Shown here in pieces: positions 51,327 to 64,000 of a stretch of DNA of 64,000 bases. A model generated the notes under the pieces. That model ran no database searches. It was not told the DNA's origin and saw only the letters and a program-made list of their open reading frames with translations. The stretch comes from Numida meleagris (Eukaryota > Chordata > Aves > Galliformes > Numididae): positions 109,773,568-109,837,567 of the forward strand of contig NC_034409.1 in assembly GCF_002078875.1 (NCBI RefSeq), given 5' to 3'. The translations under genes were made by a program, and so were the position numbers. Position 1 is the first letter of the stretch; every line of letters starts with the position of its first letter.

Positions 51327-54300
51327 ACTTGAATGTTTCCAATTTCCAAGTGAATTTTCTTACCATTTTTAATATGCTTAGCTCCTTATGTCTTAGAATT
51401 AAATGGCAAACTCAGATGTGTGGAGTTTCAGAGTTCAGCAGAGAGGTGAGATATTGAAACTTCTGTGATTCTTTTCCTGACTATTTGTTGTTTTTCAGAA
51501 TAGATCTTAATTTCCTATATTACTTCGATATTTGTCAGAAGCTTCGGGTGTTGCAGAAAGCTGAGAGTTCAAAAGTCTCCGCCTGACACTGAACTTACTC
51601 CTTGTCTGCCAGTGTTTGTTACTGTTGCAAAGCCAAGAAAATGCATGATTATACCTTCATGTGCTGTGGCTCAGATACATGACATGGCTGCAGCATTTAG
51701 AAATCTGTGGAGGCTTCTGGGAATACTGATACATTGTAGATTTAAGCAGGAATATTTTCCCCAAAGCTGTTTTAAAATGCTTTTTCTGTTGTGCGCTGAA
51801 AACCTCTCTGTGACATTATTGCATTTAAGGAGGGGGAAGGAAATCCTTACTGTAGCTTATAGCTGTACTTTCTAATGGATTTTCCAATTTTTTGTCGCTG
51901 TTAGAGGGGAAAAAAAAAAAAAAGAAAAAAATAACCTGAAATATTTACTGATTGAACAAGGCTATAGGAATTATTCCGAACTTTTCATCTAACTTCTCTT
52001 CCCCTCAGTTGATAGCTTGAGACTTTGCTGCCATCTCTAGTTTCTTGAGGAAATTCATCTTGACTGCTCTTCAGTCCTACATTTTGATCAGTACTTGTAA
52101 AATAAAAAAACTTTAGCCGGTTTTCGTGAGTGACTGTTATTGAAAGAGTTTGTGGGTTTTTTTTTTTCCTTTAGAAAACGTTAACGAGTTTCTCTAAAGA
52201 GAAATATCTTCTGCTCTTACTTACCTCGTCTTCACATAGAGCTGTAGTTAATGGGCAAACTTTTAGCTCTTTAATGCTGACTGTTAAAAATTCATAAGTC
52301 TTAATCCTGTTCTGTATCTGAACTTCCTAATTGTAATTTTATTATTTGCTGTATCTTTAAAAGGTTCTTCAGAAATACTTTAGTTTGCTTTTGCAGATTA
52401 ATATACTATCTAATGCTACTTTCAAATGTGTTTTTATTTTATAAAACCTGATATTGTTTCTCTTCCTCCCACTACTCCTTTGAGCACCTTCAGAATATGT
52501 GGAAGACGGAGACTGTATGAAACAGAATTTTACTTCCAATTTGAGTGCCAATATACCTTAATGTTTTAATAGTGTCTCTGCCTACTTTCGTTCATTCTAC
52601 AGTTCTTTTTAATGCAAGACTCCTTGTTAGCTGTTAAAGCTTCTTTCAGTTTGTTAGCTTGTTTTTTTTTTTTCCCCTTCAATTTCCCTTACATCTCTTT
52701 GTATCAATCCTTTATCTGTTGTTTCAGTGTATGTGCTGGCATGCACTGAGATCCTGTCTAGTTTTCTTCAAACCTGCTGGCCTCCCAGCAGACTGTAGGA
52801 TGTCTGCCAGGCAGAATGTTGCTCTCATGGAAACTGCTGTTTCCTACAGAACTGAACTACAAACTTAGCTTCAATTTTAAATTTCTTGCATCAAAACTAT
52901 CAAGAAATGTCCCTGGTCCTTGTGGTTAGAAGAAACCCTGAAAATTTGGAACAAATTTTAAAGAATTGCAAATACTTATTGTAATGCCGTAATAGAATTG
53001 CCACCTTAGCATGTAGCTAAATCGCACTGGGCAAGTGAGCCTTCTGCTAAGAAAGCCAGAAGAGATGAGGACACTTCAAAAGATGAAATTATACAACTGA
53101 AGATACTCTATAACGCTATATTCTTCATTGCTGCTCTTCTCTGTCTTTTCCTTCACTAATGTCATTGTTCATTGATCATGACTTTTCTTCTCTTTGTCTT
53201 CTCTTCAGCATTTGCTCATTGCAGCCAGTTCATGGTGTGGCTAGGCTAGTGAGGGTAGATAGGAGTAAGATGTGAATTTCAGAACCCCTCAACAACTTTT
53301 CATCCAGAGTAGTCTAACATCTGCATTGCTCCCTGCCCTTCCTGGAGGAGTACTGGGTTCCTTTCTGGGTGTTTAAGCAGTAGCAACCTTTCTCATCCAG
53401 CCAGGTAATGGCAGTCATCTGCTCTTATTATCCGGTGCAATCAGTTAGCTGAATGCAGTTTGGTAATTACCTCAAGTGGTCATTCTCTGGTAGCTGAAAA
53501 CAAATTATTAAATGCAAAATCTAGAAAAACAAAACCCCGAAACTGTTTATTTGTCCATTAATCATTTCCTTTGTGGAAAGTAAAAATGTCTCTGGAAGTG
53601 AATTAAAGAACTTCAATTTTCAAAGCAAAATTAGTTCAATGGACTGCTTTCATGGCAGTCATCTTTATATCAGCATGCTTAACTGCACTTAGATATGTGG
53701 GTTACTGTCTGTTACTTTGGGGTTTTTTGCTGTTTTTATAAGAGCTTTTCAGTTCACAAGTTTGTTGTGTACCCAGTAAGTACAAACTTGTTTCAGTCTT
53801 CCCTATAGACTGTAAATATCAAAAGGAAAAAAAATCTTTTTCACATTTTTCTACTTCATCTAATTGCTGTAGATTTGGGGGATGTGTGGGGACTTTTAAA
53901 AAAAAAGTGCTACTTTTGTTAGGCTTCTGCTGTTCTGCAAGTTAACTCTTGAGATCCTCAGGTATGGAAACTAACATGCATTCTACCTATGCTCAAGGTC
54001 CTGTTGCTTCCAGAAATGCAAGCCTGCAAGGGAAAGGAAAGTTGCATCTCCAAAATCAGAAAAAGTAGCATGTCTTCTGTAGTGTTGTATGTGTTTGGAG
54101 AAAAAGCTTTACAATAAACTCATTTGTAGGAGTGTGATACTGCCCTGTTAGTAAATCAGCTTAAATGCTATTTGGAAATGTGTTGTTTATAAACTATAAC
54201 AAAGTAGGCTGCTCTTTAAAGATGTGCAAAAATCTTGTGAACAGCAATCTTTGGAGTGGTTCAAATGTGCAGAAATGTGCTAGGTCAAAATTCACATTTG

Positions 54301-54909
54301 ACCAAGTGCTAATTAAGTGTTTTTCTTCTTCAGAGTTAAGATCCTAAAAAGCATGTGGAAGTCTATGTTCTTGTCTGCTTTAATGGATATGAGCTAAATT
54401 GTTATGGTCGGTTTCTTGCTTAGGAGAAAACTGGCATACTTAATGCATTCAGTAGGAAATGAGAAAATGGTTAGATGTGATGTAATTTGAAAGCCACCTT
54501 TTATTTTCTTTATGGGTAGATATTATTTCTTTTTACTTTTTAAATGTAAATACTCTTTGTTTCAGATGTTTATGTTCTCCATGGTTCTATTTCTCAATAA
54601 ACTATAATTTATATAAACTATAATAATCAGAAAGGAGTGTTGCTTAGTATTAGCAGGCTAGTAATCAGTTGTGTAAGTGTGCCAGTATTTATGGTAGTAT
54701 TTTTGTTGTGTTTTTTTATGAATTTAGTGCCATTCAGAGTGGACTGAAGAAATAATGCTCAGCTTCCTAATATTATGTTGGGAGTGAGTTGCTCATTAAA
54801 ATTGAGTAGTACATTCTCCTTCATCAGTTAAAATGGGTTAAAATGTTTTTTCCAGTTCACGGTTTTAGGTATTGTGATCTTGGACACGCTTTCAAGAGAC
54901 TGGATATGT
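51327..54909. other. Intron 1 DNA, no feature recognised
   Basis: Intronic sequence with short A and T runs (for example around 51908-51930 and 52154-52167). No gene or repeat is recognised. Confidence 0.5.
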
Positions 54910-57695
54910 TGATGACAGACGGGATGCAACTGACCAGGAGGGGCAAGAATCTTCTGGGAGGCAAGCTAGCTGGACTGATCACCAGAGCTTTAAACTAGAT
55001 TTGATGGGGGAAGGGGAAGGATTTCTAAGTGACAGAGAATGGCTGAGGAATACTGTCAATTTAGGAAGCAGCAGGGATAAACCTCAGATTTGTCCTAAAG
55101 GATCTTAGAAGCACTCAGTGAAAAAGGTAATGTGGCCAGTAGCCCAGCTGAAGTACCTCGACACGAATGCACACAGCATGGGTGATAAGCAGGAGGAATA
55201 GGAAGCCATGGTGCAATTAAGAAACTATCATCTAATTGCTATCACAGAAATGTGGTGGAAAAGTAGCACAGCTGGAGCATGATGACCAAGGACTATGAAC
55301 TGACTATGAACTTTTCAGGGACTAGACCAACGAAGGACATCAGGTGGTCTGTGTCTACTACAAGCTACCCGATCAAGGGGAGCATGTGGATAAGGCTGCC
55401 TTGCTTCAACCACAAGAGATGTTGTGCTTGTGGGCTCTCATTCTGATGGGGAGGATTTCAGCCACCATATGTCTGCTGGGAAGGCAACATGGAGGGCTGC
55501 AAACAATCCGGGAGACTCCTGGAGCCCACTGAAGATAAATTCCTGGTCTGGGTGTTAAACTGACCAGAGGAGAAGTGTTATTAGACTTGGTGCACACCAG
55601 TGCTGAGGAGGTCATTAAAGACATTAAGATTGGAGGCAGAGCTATAGTGATTGCACTCTGGTTGAGTTCATGATCTTGATAAATGTGGGTTTGGAAAAAA
55701 GCATAGCCAGGATGCTGAACTTCAAGAGAGTGAACTTTAGGCTGTTTAAGGAGTTTTTTAAGATCCCCTGGGAGGCTGTCTTTAGAGATAAAGGAGTGGA
55801 GCAGAGCTGGCAACTCTTTAAAGATGCCTTTCTGAGAGCAAAGAGTTCTCCTTCTCTTGACATAAGAAGTCAAGGAGCAGAGGCTGGAAATGGTCGTGGC
55901 TGAACAAGTGCCAGCTGGTTAAACTGAGGGAATAGAGGGGCGACACGTAAAGGCAGTGGAAGCAGGGATGTGTGGCCTGGAAAGAGTACCGGGATGCCAT
56001 CTAGATATGAAGAGATGGGATCAGGAAAGCCAAGGCGCAGATGGAACTGAACTTGGTAGGGCATGTGAAAAATAACAATAAGGGGTTCTACAGGTACTTT
56101 GGCCAGAAAAGACTGTCCAAGGAGAGCGTACCCACTCTGATAAATGAGAAGGGAGAACTAGCTTCCTCAGGCATGGAGAAGGCTGAGGTACTCAATGAGT
56201 TCTTTGCCTCAGTCTTCACTGTCAGTCACGCTTTCCACATCTCTGACATCCCTGAACCTGTGGCTGGAGGGCTGGAGAAGTGGAGTCCCGCCTTCAGTAA
56301 GAGAAGAGCGAGTCTGAGACTGCCTCATGACTATGGGGCTGGATGACATGCATCCTCCAGGGTCCTGAAGGAACTGGCTAATGTGATTACCAAGCCACTC
56401 TCTTCAATATTTGAAAAGTCATGGCTGTCAGCTGAAGTCCCTGGTGACTGGAAATAGGGAAACATCAATCCCACTTTTAAGAAAGAGAAAAGGAAGACCT
56501 GGGGAACTACAGACCAGTGAGCCTCATGTCTGTGCCTTCTATGATGGAGTCACAGCATCAGTGGACGAAGGAAGGGCAACTAATTTGTCTCCCTAGATTT
56601 GTGCAAGCCTTCAACATGATCCCACACTACATCCTCATCTCTAAATTGGAGAGAGTAGGTTTGAAGGGTGGACTATTTGGGGAATAAGTAATTGTTGGAT
56701 GCTTGCAGCCAAGGGGTTGTGGTCAATGCATAGAAGTCCAGGTGGAGCCTGGTGATGAGTGGCGTCCCCTAGGGCATTCGGTCCATCCTGGGACCTGTGC
56801 TCTTCAGCATCTTTATTAATGACATAGGCAGTGGGATCAAGCAAACCCTCAGCAAGTTTGCATATGACACTAAGCTGAGTGATGCAGTTGATGCAATAGA
56901 AGGAAGGGATGCCATCTGAAAGAACCTGGACAGGCTTGATAAGTGGACCCATGTGAACCTAATGAAGTTTAACAAGGCCAAATGCAAGGTGGGAGAAGAA
57001 CTCATTGAAAGCTGCCCTGTGAAAAAGAGCTTGAGAGTTCTGGTGGACAAAAAGCTGGACGTGAGCCAGCAGTCCCAAAGCCCAACAGTATCTTGGGCTG
57101 CATCAAGAGAAGTGGCCAGCAGGGTGAGGGAGGTGATTGTCTCCCCTCTGCTCTGCTCTCATGAAGCCCTACCTGGAGTGCTGCATTCTGGTCTGAGCCT
57201 CTCAGCATAAGAAAGACTTGAGCTGTTTGAGCGAGTACAGAGGAGGAAGATGATCAGAGGGTTGGAGCACCTCTCCTACAACGACTGGCTGAGGGAGCTG
57301 GAGTTGTTCAGCCTGGAGAAGAGAAGGCTTTGGGGAGACCTGAGAGTGGCCTTCCTGTACATAAAATGAGTTTATAATTTGGAGAGAAACTGACTTCTTG
57401 TGTGGTCTGATAGTGATAGAACAAGGGGGAATGGCTTTAAATTAAAGAGGTGAGAGTAAGATGTTAGGGGGGAAATTTTCACTTGGGGTGGTAAGGTGCT
57501 GGCACAGGCTGCCCAGAGAAGCTGTGGATGTTCTATCCCTTGAAGTGCTCAAAGCCACCATGCTGGATGGGGTCCTGGGCAGTGCTATCTAGTGCCTGAT
57601 TTAGTAGTTGGTAACCCTGCCCGTGGCTGGGGGGGTTGGAAGCAGATGATCTTTAAGGTCCCTTCTAACCCAAGCCATTCTGTGATTTTTATGAC
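54910..57695 (+). mobile_element. Long CR1 LINE copy spanning most of ORF2 (dead)
   Basis: At about 2.8 kb it is the longest element here. It opens with DGMQLTRRGKNLLGGKLAGL, a block that precedes ORF2 in CR1. The AP-endonuclease start follows (LDTNAHSMGDKQEE, IAITEMWW), then VYYKLPD. The middle linker (AQMELNLVGHVKNNNKGFYR, EKAEVLNEFFASVF) and the RT (VLKELANVITKPLS, then [23 protein letters not shown]) come next, and the C-terminal block [20 protein letters not shown] precedes a weak tail at 57680-57695. Many stops and frameshifts break it and the FADD box reads FAYD. The longest open pieces are 56041-56346 and 56953-57210. Confidence 0.93.
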
Positions 57696-60600
57696 ACTGT
57701 AACAAAGTGCCTAGAGTAGTAGAACATGCTAACATGAAAATTTTGCAATTGTCATAAAAGCAGTTTATTTAAATTACGGTCCATGTTGGTCATGTAAATG
57801 GCTTATAATGCTTATTTAGTATATGAAAATCTTACATTCAGTGAAATGACAGTTATTTCCTTGTGAAGGAAGTTCACAGCAAATAGTGGAAGATGTTCCA
57901 AATACATTAATATTGCAGATCAAATTGATTCGGCTTTCTCAGAAAAGTATTGCAAGTAATTAGCTTTAAAGACATTTATAGTTTTAGTGACATATATATA
58001 TATAACTTTAAAAATAAAATTGTCAGCCAGTGTTCCTTCAGATGTCTTCCTTCTATCTCCTGGTTTATTTGTCACTTCTTGTCATCTTTTTACTGTTTCG
58101 CACCTATACTAGACCAAAAGGAATAGAATTGAAAATTGGGATTAAAAGGAGTTTCATCCCCCCTCCTCCTCCTTCCCACCCTTCCCTCTTTTAAGTTTTC
58201 CACTGCATCATTCTTCAGGGCTTCTGGCCAGTTTTGCAAGTACAGTGCAATTACTCTTAAAACCTTCATTTTAACCTGGATGGAAATCAGGGAGCACTGT
58301 GTGAACAGACATGTATCTTCATTTAAACGCTCAATCCAGAAAAACATTTGATTACAAAATTGTGCTTTTCCTTTTTAGAAGGAAAGAGCAGGTGATAACT
58401 TTTCTTTCCCCACAAACTCCTAGAGATTCATCTTCTACTTCACGGTAGAATGTGTGGTTGTGATATGACATGCTTTGGAATATGCTGATATGAGAAGGGA
58501 GTCATGGTGTTGGCTCCTTTTCAGTGTGGCTACTGTATAGATGTGCAGAATGTGTGTGATGTGTGGATTCTAGTTTGTCACAGAGGAGCGTCATATAGTA
58601 AATGCATTAATCTGTCCCTTGAGTGCCCCATGTGTACAATTTTTGAGAACTAGGCAACTACCTTCCTTAAGTAATCCAAAAAATCCAGTAAGAGGAGTAG
58701 AAGGTAAAAGGAGTAGGAGTTTGTTAGCAAGTTTGGATATGTGCATTTTTTAAAAACTTGTTTTAATTTGACATGATCTTCCTTTGGCTTGTACTTAAAG
58801 CCGCATTCAGACTCTGCATAATGGAGTAATTGTTTTAAAGCTTTATTACGGACAGATTTTTGTGGCAAGGACAAGACTGTAAGTGTGGAGTTGTTCTAGC
58901 CAAATGAAGGGAATCCTTTTTCCTTATGGCAGGCAATGAGCAGTCAAGCTGGAAATAGAGAATTAATTTTGGAAGTGTGTGTCAACCATTTAAAGAAAAA
59001 AAATAAGTAGGAGAAATAGATAGCTACCTTAGACATATGGTTGAACTGTGACATCCCTGACCTAACGAAATGACTTCTATATATTGGAGCACTCTCTTCA
59101 CAGACTGTATGATCTGATTTTGGCCATGATAGGAGCTGGTTTTGGCTGTAGCAGTTGGCGTTGAGTAAGATTTCTATAATAAATTGGGAGGCTGTTTATA
59201 TTTGGGGGAAAAATGCCCTTGACTGAGAGGAAGCAGTGTTTATTCTGCATTCACAGTCTCCACCCAGAGGGGAGAAAATCAGCACGATCTAAATCTAAGA
59301 TACGCAGAGGCCTATTTTATTTCTTTCAATTACACTTCAACTTAAAAATGAGGGAGAGAGGAGATTTGGTTCAATTTGTAGTGTGTATTTGCGCTAACAA
59401 TAAGGAAATGAAATCTTCATTAGTTTCTTTTGTGAGAGCTACTTAAGGTTCTAGTTCTAGATCTACCAGCTGCTTTTCAAGAGAGTACAGAGAGAAAAAG
59501 AAGATAATGTGACCATCTTTCTGCCCATTTCTTATGAGCATACCACTGCATATTCATGTAGAGGTAAATTAGCCTAGCTTTTTTAAAAAAAAAAAGTCTG
59601 GATTTAGAATGGATGCTTTGACAAAGTGATTGAAGAAAACCTTACTTAGCTGCTGCAAGAGCCTTCTTCTAATCAGTACATTAAGTTCTGAAATGTGGCT
59701 TAAGCTTACCCAAGAGAGTTTTACAATAAGCTGAGAACTAAGGAGAAAAATGTGTTTATTCATTTGTTTATTTTTAAAGCATGTACATAGCATAATTTTT
59801 GCATGTTGGGGGAGTTTTGTGCAGGCTGCTTGCCATTAAATCCTACCTTTCAGCATTCAACCTTACTCCAGCTGTGAATGTTCGTGCAGTACCTCCTTGG
59901 AACTTTTTTGAATTTTTGCAGCTGTACTGAAGTTACATCTCTGCAGAAGGCTCTTTCTGATTTATCATTCACTACCACATCTGAAGAAGGTTTTCACCAC
60001 TGGTCAAGAACTCATAGTCAAGATTGAGCCTGTCTGCTTTTTTGCTGTAGTATCTGCAAACCTTTTTTATTCAAAATGCAACAGGATATTAAGTTTTGCA
60101 TGAATTTAAGTCCATTTTCCATTCAGGCTTCTCCAAAAGTCTCAACAGAGATTAAAGACTGTCAGACACTTGATATCAGAAAAAGGTACCTATATTCAGA
60201 GAACATGCATGAAATATTCTCATGCTGTTGTCTGATCAAAGTATGTGAGTTTTCTGTTGCTGTTAGTTATTACTCTCATTGTGCTAATGAGTTTTATCTT
60301 AATCAGTATTCTGCGTTGCTGTCTTAAAATGAATAAAATGATTGTTTTCTCCAAAACGGCTCTAGTATAGACTCCTTTTGAGAGAGAAACTTGCCTCTCT
60401 TACAGGATATATGCTCTAAGCAGGTTATATTGTATTAAAAGCAAATTAAAGGTTTGAACTTCTATTTTGTAACTTACTGAAGGGATTGTTATGTGTGATT
60501 TAATGACATTGAACCTATCACTGGATTTTTTGTCCTGATTACAGTAGATATGCATATAATAACGTTCAATATGGTGAGGGGGGGATATTCAGCTTAATAA

Positions 60601-61551
60601 TTCTCAAGTGCCATTTTATTTTATTTTTTACCCATAGAATTAGCTTTAGTCATACAATGTACTTCCTGAAGTCATTGGTTAGTTCCAGTCACTGCTTGAA
60701 AAGAACTGTTGAGGAAAAATGTACATCTGTGCGTCAAGCAGAATTGCTTTAGGGCTACACTCAGTTACATTCAGGCCATGGATTTTATACAAATTCTACT
60801 TGCTGATCCTCAGTTTTAGACTGTTGTTCAGTTTTTACTTTTTATTTATTAAGTCTTCATATGTACATTAATTTCACACGATGTTGATAATAATTGATAC
60901 TTCCATTTTGGAGCACTACATTAGCACTGTGAGTCAGCATGGTCTATGAATTCATGTTCAGACCTCCTGGTCTGCTGCAGTGAATTAATGTGTGTGGTAG
61001 TAGTGAGGGCAACAGTGCGAAAAGTCTCCTTAACTCTTGAATGTTTAGACATTAGAACTTTCTCAGGTCGTGTCTGGCAATTTTAGAGTATCTTGAACTT
61101 GGTGCAGAGTATAGTTAGTTTTAATGGAAACTGGGCAGGGGTGTGTGTGTGTGCATGCATGTATGCAAAATAGGAGGTGACTTCTCATGATCTAGTGCAC
61201 CAATCCCGGCTTTTGGAGACGTGAATTTGACTGACTGCCTTGAACACTGCATTAGAAGTTAGAATTAGATGTGGGACTCTGCAATTCTAGTGTTCTAATG
61301 GAGTGATTCTGTACCCAACAATGCAGAGGTGCAGTGCTACAAGTAGTGGGAAATTTAGATTATATTCTTTCCTCTGAAGGGAACTGCTGTTTAAGAGTTG
61401 GAGCTTGTAATACTACTTATGCATCTTCTTCAGTGCTGCTATAATGAAGACTACTTGGGCCTTTGAAGAAGAAATGTCAGTGCAATCTAGGATTTTAGTC
61501 TACTCAGAGAAGTCATGATTGTATGCTTCTGGCTGTTTATATACAGTTGAG
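57696..61551. other. Intron 1 DNA, simple repeats only
   Basis: Intronic sequence. It holds a short TA run (57992-58004), a C/T-rich tract (58153-58192) and a GT/GCAT run (61140-61166). No gene is recognised. Confidence 0.5.
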
Positions 61552-61733
61552 CCAAGGGAGGTGGCGGAGCACTGGAACACGTTGCCCAGAGAGGTTGTTG
61601 AGTGTCCTTCTATGGAGATATTCAAGACCCGTCTGGATGCCTACCAGTGCAACCCATTGCAGGGTACCTGCTTTAGCAGAGGAGTTGTACTCAATGATCT
61701 CTTGATGTCCCTTCCAACTCCTGTGATTCTGTG
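61552..61733 (+). mobile_element. CR1 LINE 3' end fragment
   Basis: Starts in the C-terminal coding block: frame 61519-61734 reads AEHWNTLPREVVECPSMEIF and then KTRLDAYQCN. It passes a CR1 3' UTR ('gggtacctgctttagcagag', 'cccttccaactcctgtgatt') and ends at a single ATTCTGTGA unit. Short and 5'-truncated. Confidence 0.93.
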
Positions 61734-62451
61734 AGAGTTCATGAAGGCTATTTTATGGGTTTTTTCCTCCCCTTTGGAGATTCAGATTGGTTAATCGGTT
61801 TTTCAGGTGAATTGTCTCATGCAATAATATAAAACTCTATTTCTAGCTCATGTAAAAAGCTGCATGACAATGAAAGTAGTAATGTAAAATTGAAGAATTT
61901 CATTAATGATCTTAAAGATATCTTTAACATGTTTAGAAGAAATCTTAAGAAAAGACGATATAGAATAAATACAGAATAAATGACACAAACTTCTGAAGTT
62001 CTTAGAATTCTGTGAAGTTGATTATAGTGACAATCTCTGTTCCACATGCAGAATTTCTATAAGGTGGATAAATACAAAAAATAAAGACTGTAGACAAGAA
62101 CAAACACGTATTCTAGAGAATACAAGGTAATGCAAAATGTAAAGCAACTTCATTTCCTCTTTAAGGTTTACCGTATTATAGCATTTTGTGGGAAAGTATG
62201 AGAGCTGACACAAGCATATATAATGTTAATACATCAGAAAAATAAGTTTTCTAAATTCTTGTAATAAATTTAGATTAATGACTGTGGTGTTTTTTGTGTG
62301 TATTTGGTAAGAGAAGGACCTCAAATCTTAGGACTTACATAACAGACTGTGGAAACTTAGATATTTTGTTTTAAAAAAAAAAAAAACTAAATTCTAGTTT
62401 AAAAGAAATACATAACTTTTCAGGTTTACTTTTTCTTTTTGTTTCTGACAG
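61734..62451. other. Intron 1 DNA, no feature recognised
   Basis: AT-rich intronic sequence ending in the pyrimidine-rich tract that precedes the candidate exon at 62452. Confidence 0.5.
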
Positions 62452-62632
62452 GATGGAAGCGGGAATTGCTGAAATCCTAAGCCAAGTAGATTTTAGCATG
62501 TTGCAGCAAGTGCGTTTGCAGTTGCTGCAGGATGAGAAAGAGAAGAACAGAAGTTGGAATTGGAAGCTGGTGAGAGAGAGATTCCAGCCAGGATTGAACA
62601 TGGTAGGAGGAGAGGAGGAAGAGGATGAGTAG
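62452..62632 (+). other. Candidate cryptic exon / 59-codon ORF in intron 1
   Basis: A strong acceptor (TACTTTTTCTTTTTGTTTCT followed by GACAG) ends at 62451, and an ATG follows one base later. The frame from 62453 to the TAG at 62630-62632 reads MEAGIAEILSQVDFSMLQQV, then a Gln/Leu/Glu/Lys-rich helix-like part and an acidic end (GGEEEEDE). A donor CTG|GTGAGA lies at 62569/62570, so an exon of 118 bp is possible. Joined to CASK exon 1 (phase 2), the single G would complete the Lys codon and the frame would stay open for 39 codons. It would then leave CASK exon 2 out of frame, so it would act as a poison exon. I do not recognise the peptide. There is no transcript evidence. Confidence 0.35.
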
Positions 62633-63636
62633 GCTGGTAGGAAGGAAGGAATACAGAATTGTGGTTGACAAATGAAATTGAATAATCAACCAGTTAAGGA
62701 GAATTTGTGATCGCCAGCCTGCGAGGACAAAGAAAATGGGTTGAGGGGCCGAGAAAGAAGCAAGTGGAAATAAATTTACACGTTAATGACGGTGTTCCAA
62801 AAGCTGAAAGGAAGAACATCCCAGCTAGGCTAAAGGTTGTGGAAAAGAAGCAGATGGTACCTGAGAAGGTCTGGGGGAGGAGGAATAGAAGTGAGATTAG
62901 AATCATGAATGGCACAATTAGGATTAGCATGGGAAAAGTTGAACAAGGGTGAGACCATTTTTGCAAAGCGATGTGGGCAGAAGGTGTATATAGATTGGAT
63001 CCCAAGTAGGAATGGAACGCTGGCAAGGTTGTTTCACCAGTTCTTTCACCAGTATTCTGTTGCTGTTAAGTGGAATGCTTTTTAGTTGATTTATTTCTTC
63101 ACTTATGTGTTGTTTAGCCACATGTGCACTCAGAGTAGAGATTATATGTTAAACTAAATCAACAAAAACATTGAGTTCAGACACCGTACAGAGCTGAGAG
63201 GAGATAGCTGTGGGCGGTAACGTGATGTATGTCAGCCATCTCCAGTTATATTTTCTCCAGTTACATATTTCTTAATCCTCTGTTTAAACTGATAAAATTA
63301 CTCTTCCTACATCTTCATTCTTGGTCTTCCTTCCCCCTCATTCCCAGTGCTTAGGGCACAGCTCATTTCATTTTAAATGATCTACTTTAATTTAAATGTT
63401 TCAAATACTATGTCTTTGCTAACTCACTCATTCAGAGTAAAGCAGGTTAGGGAACAATGACATGAAAAGCCAAGGTGAGGGATGAGAGCATGCTTAAACT
63501 GACAGAGGATAAGGTTGTAGCTAGATTTAATAACTCTGTGCTAGCTTGGAAACTCTGATACTGCGTGTACACATCTTACTACAACTATATTGTGAATACA
63601 TACACATTCACTACTTGGTAAAAGAAGTTGCATATG
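62633..63636. other. Intron 1 DNA, purine-rich stretch
   Basis: The sense strand from about 62540 to 62960 is strongly GA-rich, which produces an 81-codon Lys/Arg-rich frame at 62707-62952 with no recognised domain. Nothing else is identified. Confidence 0.45.
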
Positions 63637-63785
63637 CCTCATCTCTGGAGGAGTTCAAGTCCAGGTTGGTTGGGACCCTGGGCAGACTGATCTGGTGGCT
63701 GGCAGCCCTGCTCCCACAGCAGAGGGAAGAACTAGGTGATCATTACTGTCCCTTCCAACCCAAGTCATTCTGTGGTTCTGTTATT
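63637..63785 (+). mobile_element. CR1 LINE 3' end fragment
   Basis: The 5' edge is in the C-terminal coding block (SLEEFKSRLVGTLGRLIWWL). It continues through 'gaactaggtgatcattactg' and 'tcccttccaacccaagtcat' to the tail TCATTCTGTGGTTCTGTTAT. The wording differs from the copy at 61.6 kb, so it is a separate subfamily and insertion. Confidence 0.9.
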
Positions 63786-64000
63786 TTTTATACAAACTCC
63801 ACAACGTAATGCTGAAGTTATGCAGATTTTTGTCAGTAAATAGTATTAATGTATTTATCTGATGGTACAGCCTAGCTTAAATATGTTTTCTGGACAGATG
63901 TTGGTGACTTGCTCCCTGCTGACAGAGCTATTGCTTCCAGACTGCAGAAAATATAAACTTTTTAACTTTTGATAGACTTTTTAAATCTTGAGGACATGAC

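Noticed and set aside
55406..55873. 155-codon minus-strand frame
   Set aside because: It is the antisense shadow of the CR1 copy at 54910-57695.
62415..62428. CAG|GTTTAC just upstream of the candidate exon
   Set aside because: It is a poor 5' splice site and too close to the stronger acceptor at 62451.
62707..62952. 81-codon Lys/Arg-rich + frame after the candidate exon
   Set aside because: It arises from a GA-rich stretch and is not linked to the candidate exon by any clear splice site.

Overview
The window looks like nuclear DNA from a galliform bird, most likely chicken (Gallus). Three things point there: many CR1 LINE fragments (16 clear copies, several ending in the typical ATTCTRTG tail), an internally deleted Galluhop-type mariner with matching terminal inverted repeats, and a single GC-rich CpG island in otherwise AT-rich DNA. 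There is no bacterial-style gene organisation. Almost all of the short open reading frames are chance or are shadows of CR1.

Only one cellular protein-coding gene can be supported. It is the first coding exon of CASK (calcium/calmodulin-dependent serine protein kinase, a MAGUK scaffold), on the + strand at 40959-41017. It sits inside a CpG-island promoter (about 39.9-41.5 kb) with a consensus CRE, GC boxes, a possible short upstream ORF, a G-quadruplex-type G-rich tract and an 11-unit TCC repeat just before the start codon. The exon ends in codon phase 2 at a strong GTGAGT donor. The remaining 23 kb is intron 1, and exon 2 is not reached.

Region by region: 1-39.9 kb is intergenic DNA upstream of CASK. 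It holds 12 CR1 fragments (8 minus, 4 plus), one probable older CR1/L3-like remnant, the Galluhop element, a few simple repeats, one unexplained 100-codon ORF (18.5-18.8 kb, minus) and an almost perfect 23-bp inverted repeat of pre-miRNA size (33.9 kb). 39.9-41.5 kb is the CASK promoter and exon 1. 41.5-64 kb is CASK intron 1. It carries four CR1 copies, all in the sense direction, including a 2.8-kb copy covering most of ORF2. It also has a juxtaposed acceptor/donor resembling a recursive-splice site at 46767/46768, an unclassified repeat-like block with a perfect 10-bp-stem palindrome, and a possible cryptic exon at 62.45 kb.

The best leads are the recursive-splice-like site, the cryptic exon, the 33.9-kb hairpin and the unknown ORF at 18.5 kb. 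All are sequence-level hypotheses. The rest is ordinary avian non-coding DNA.
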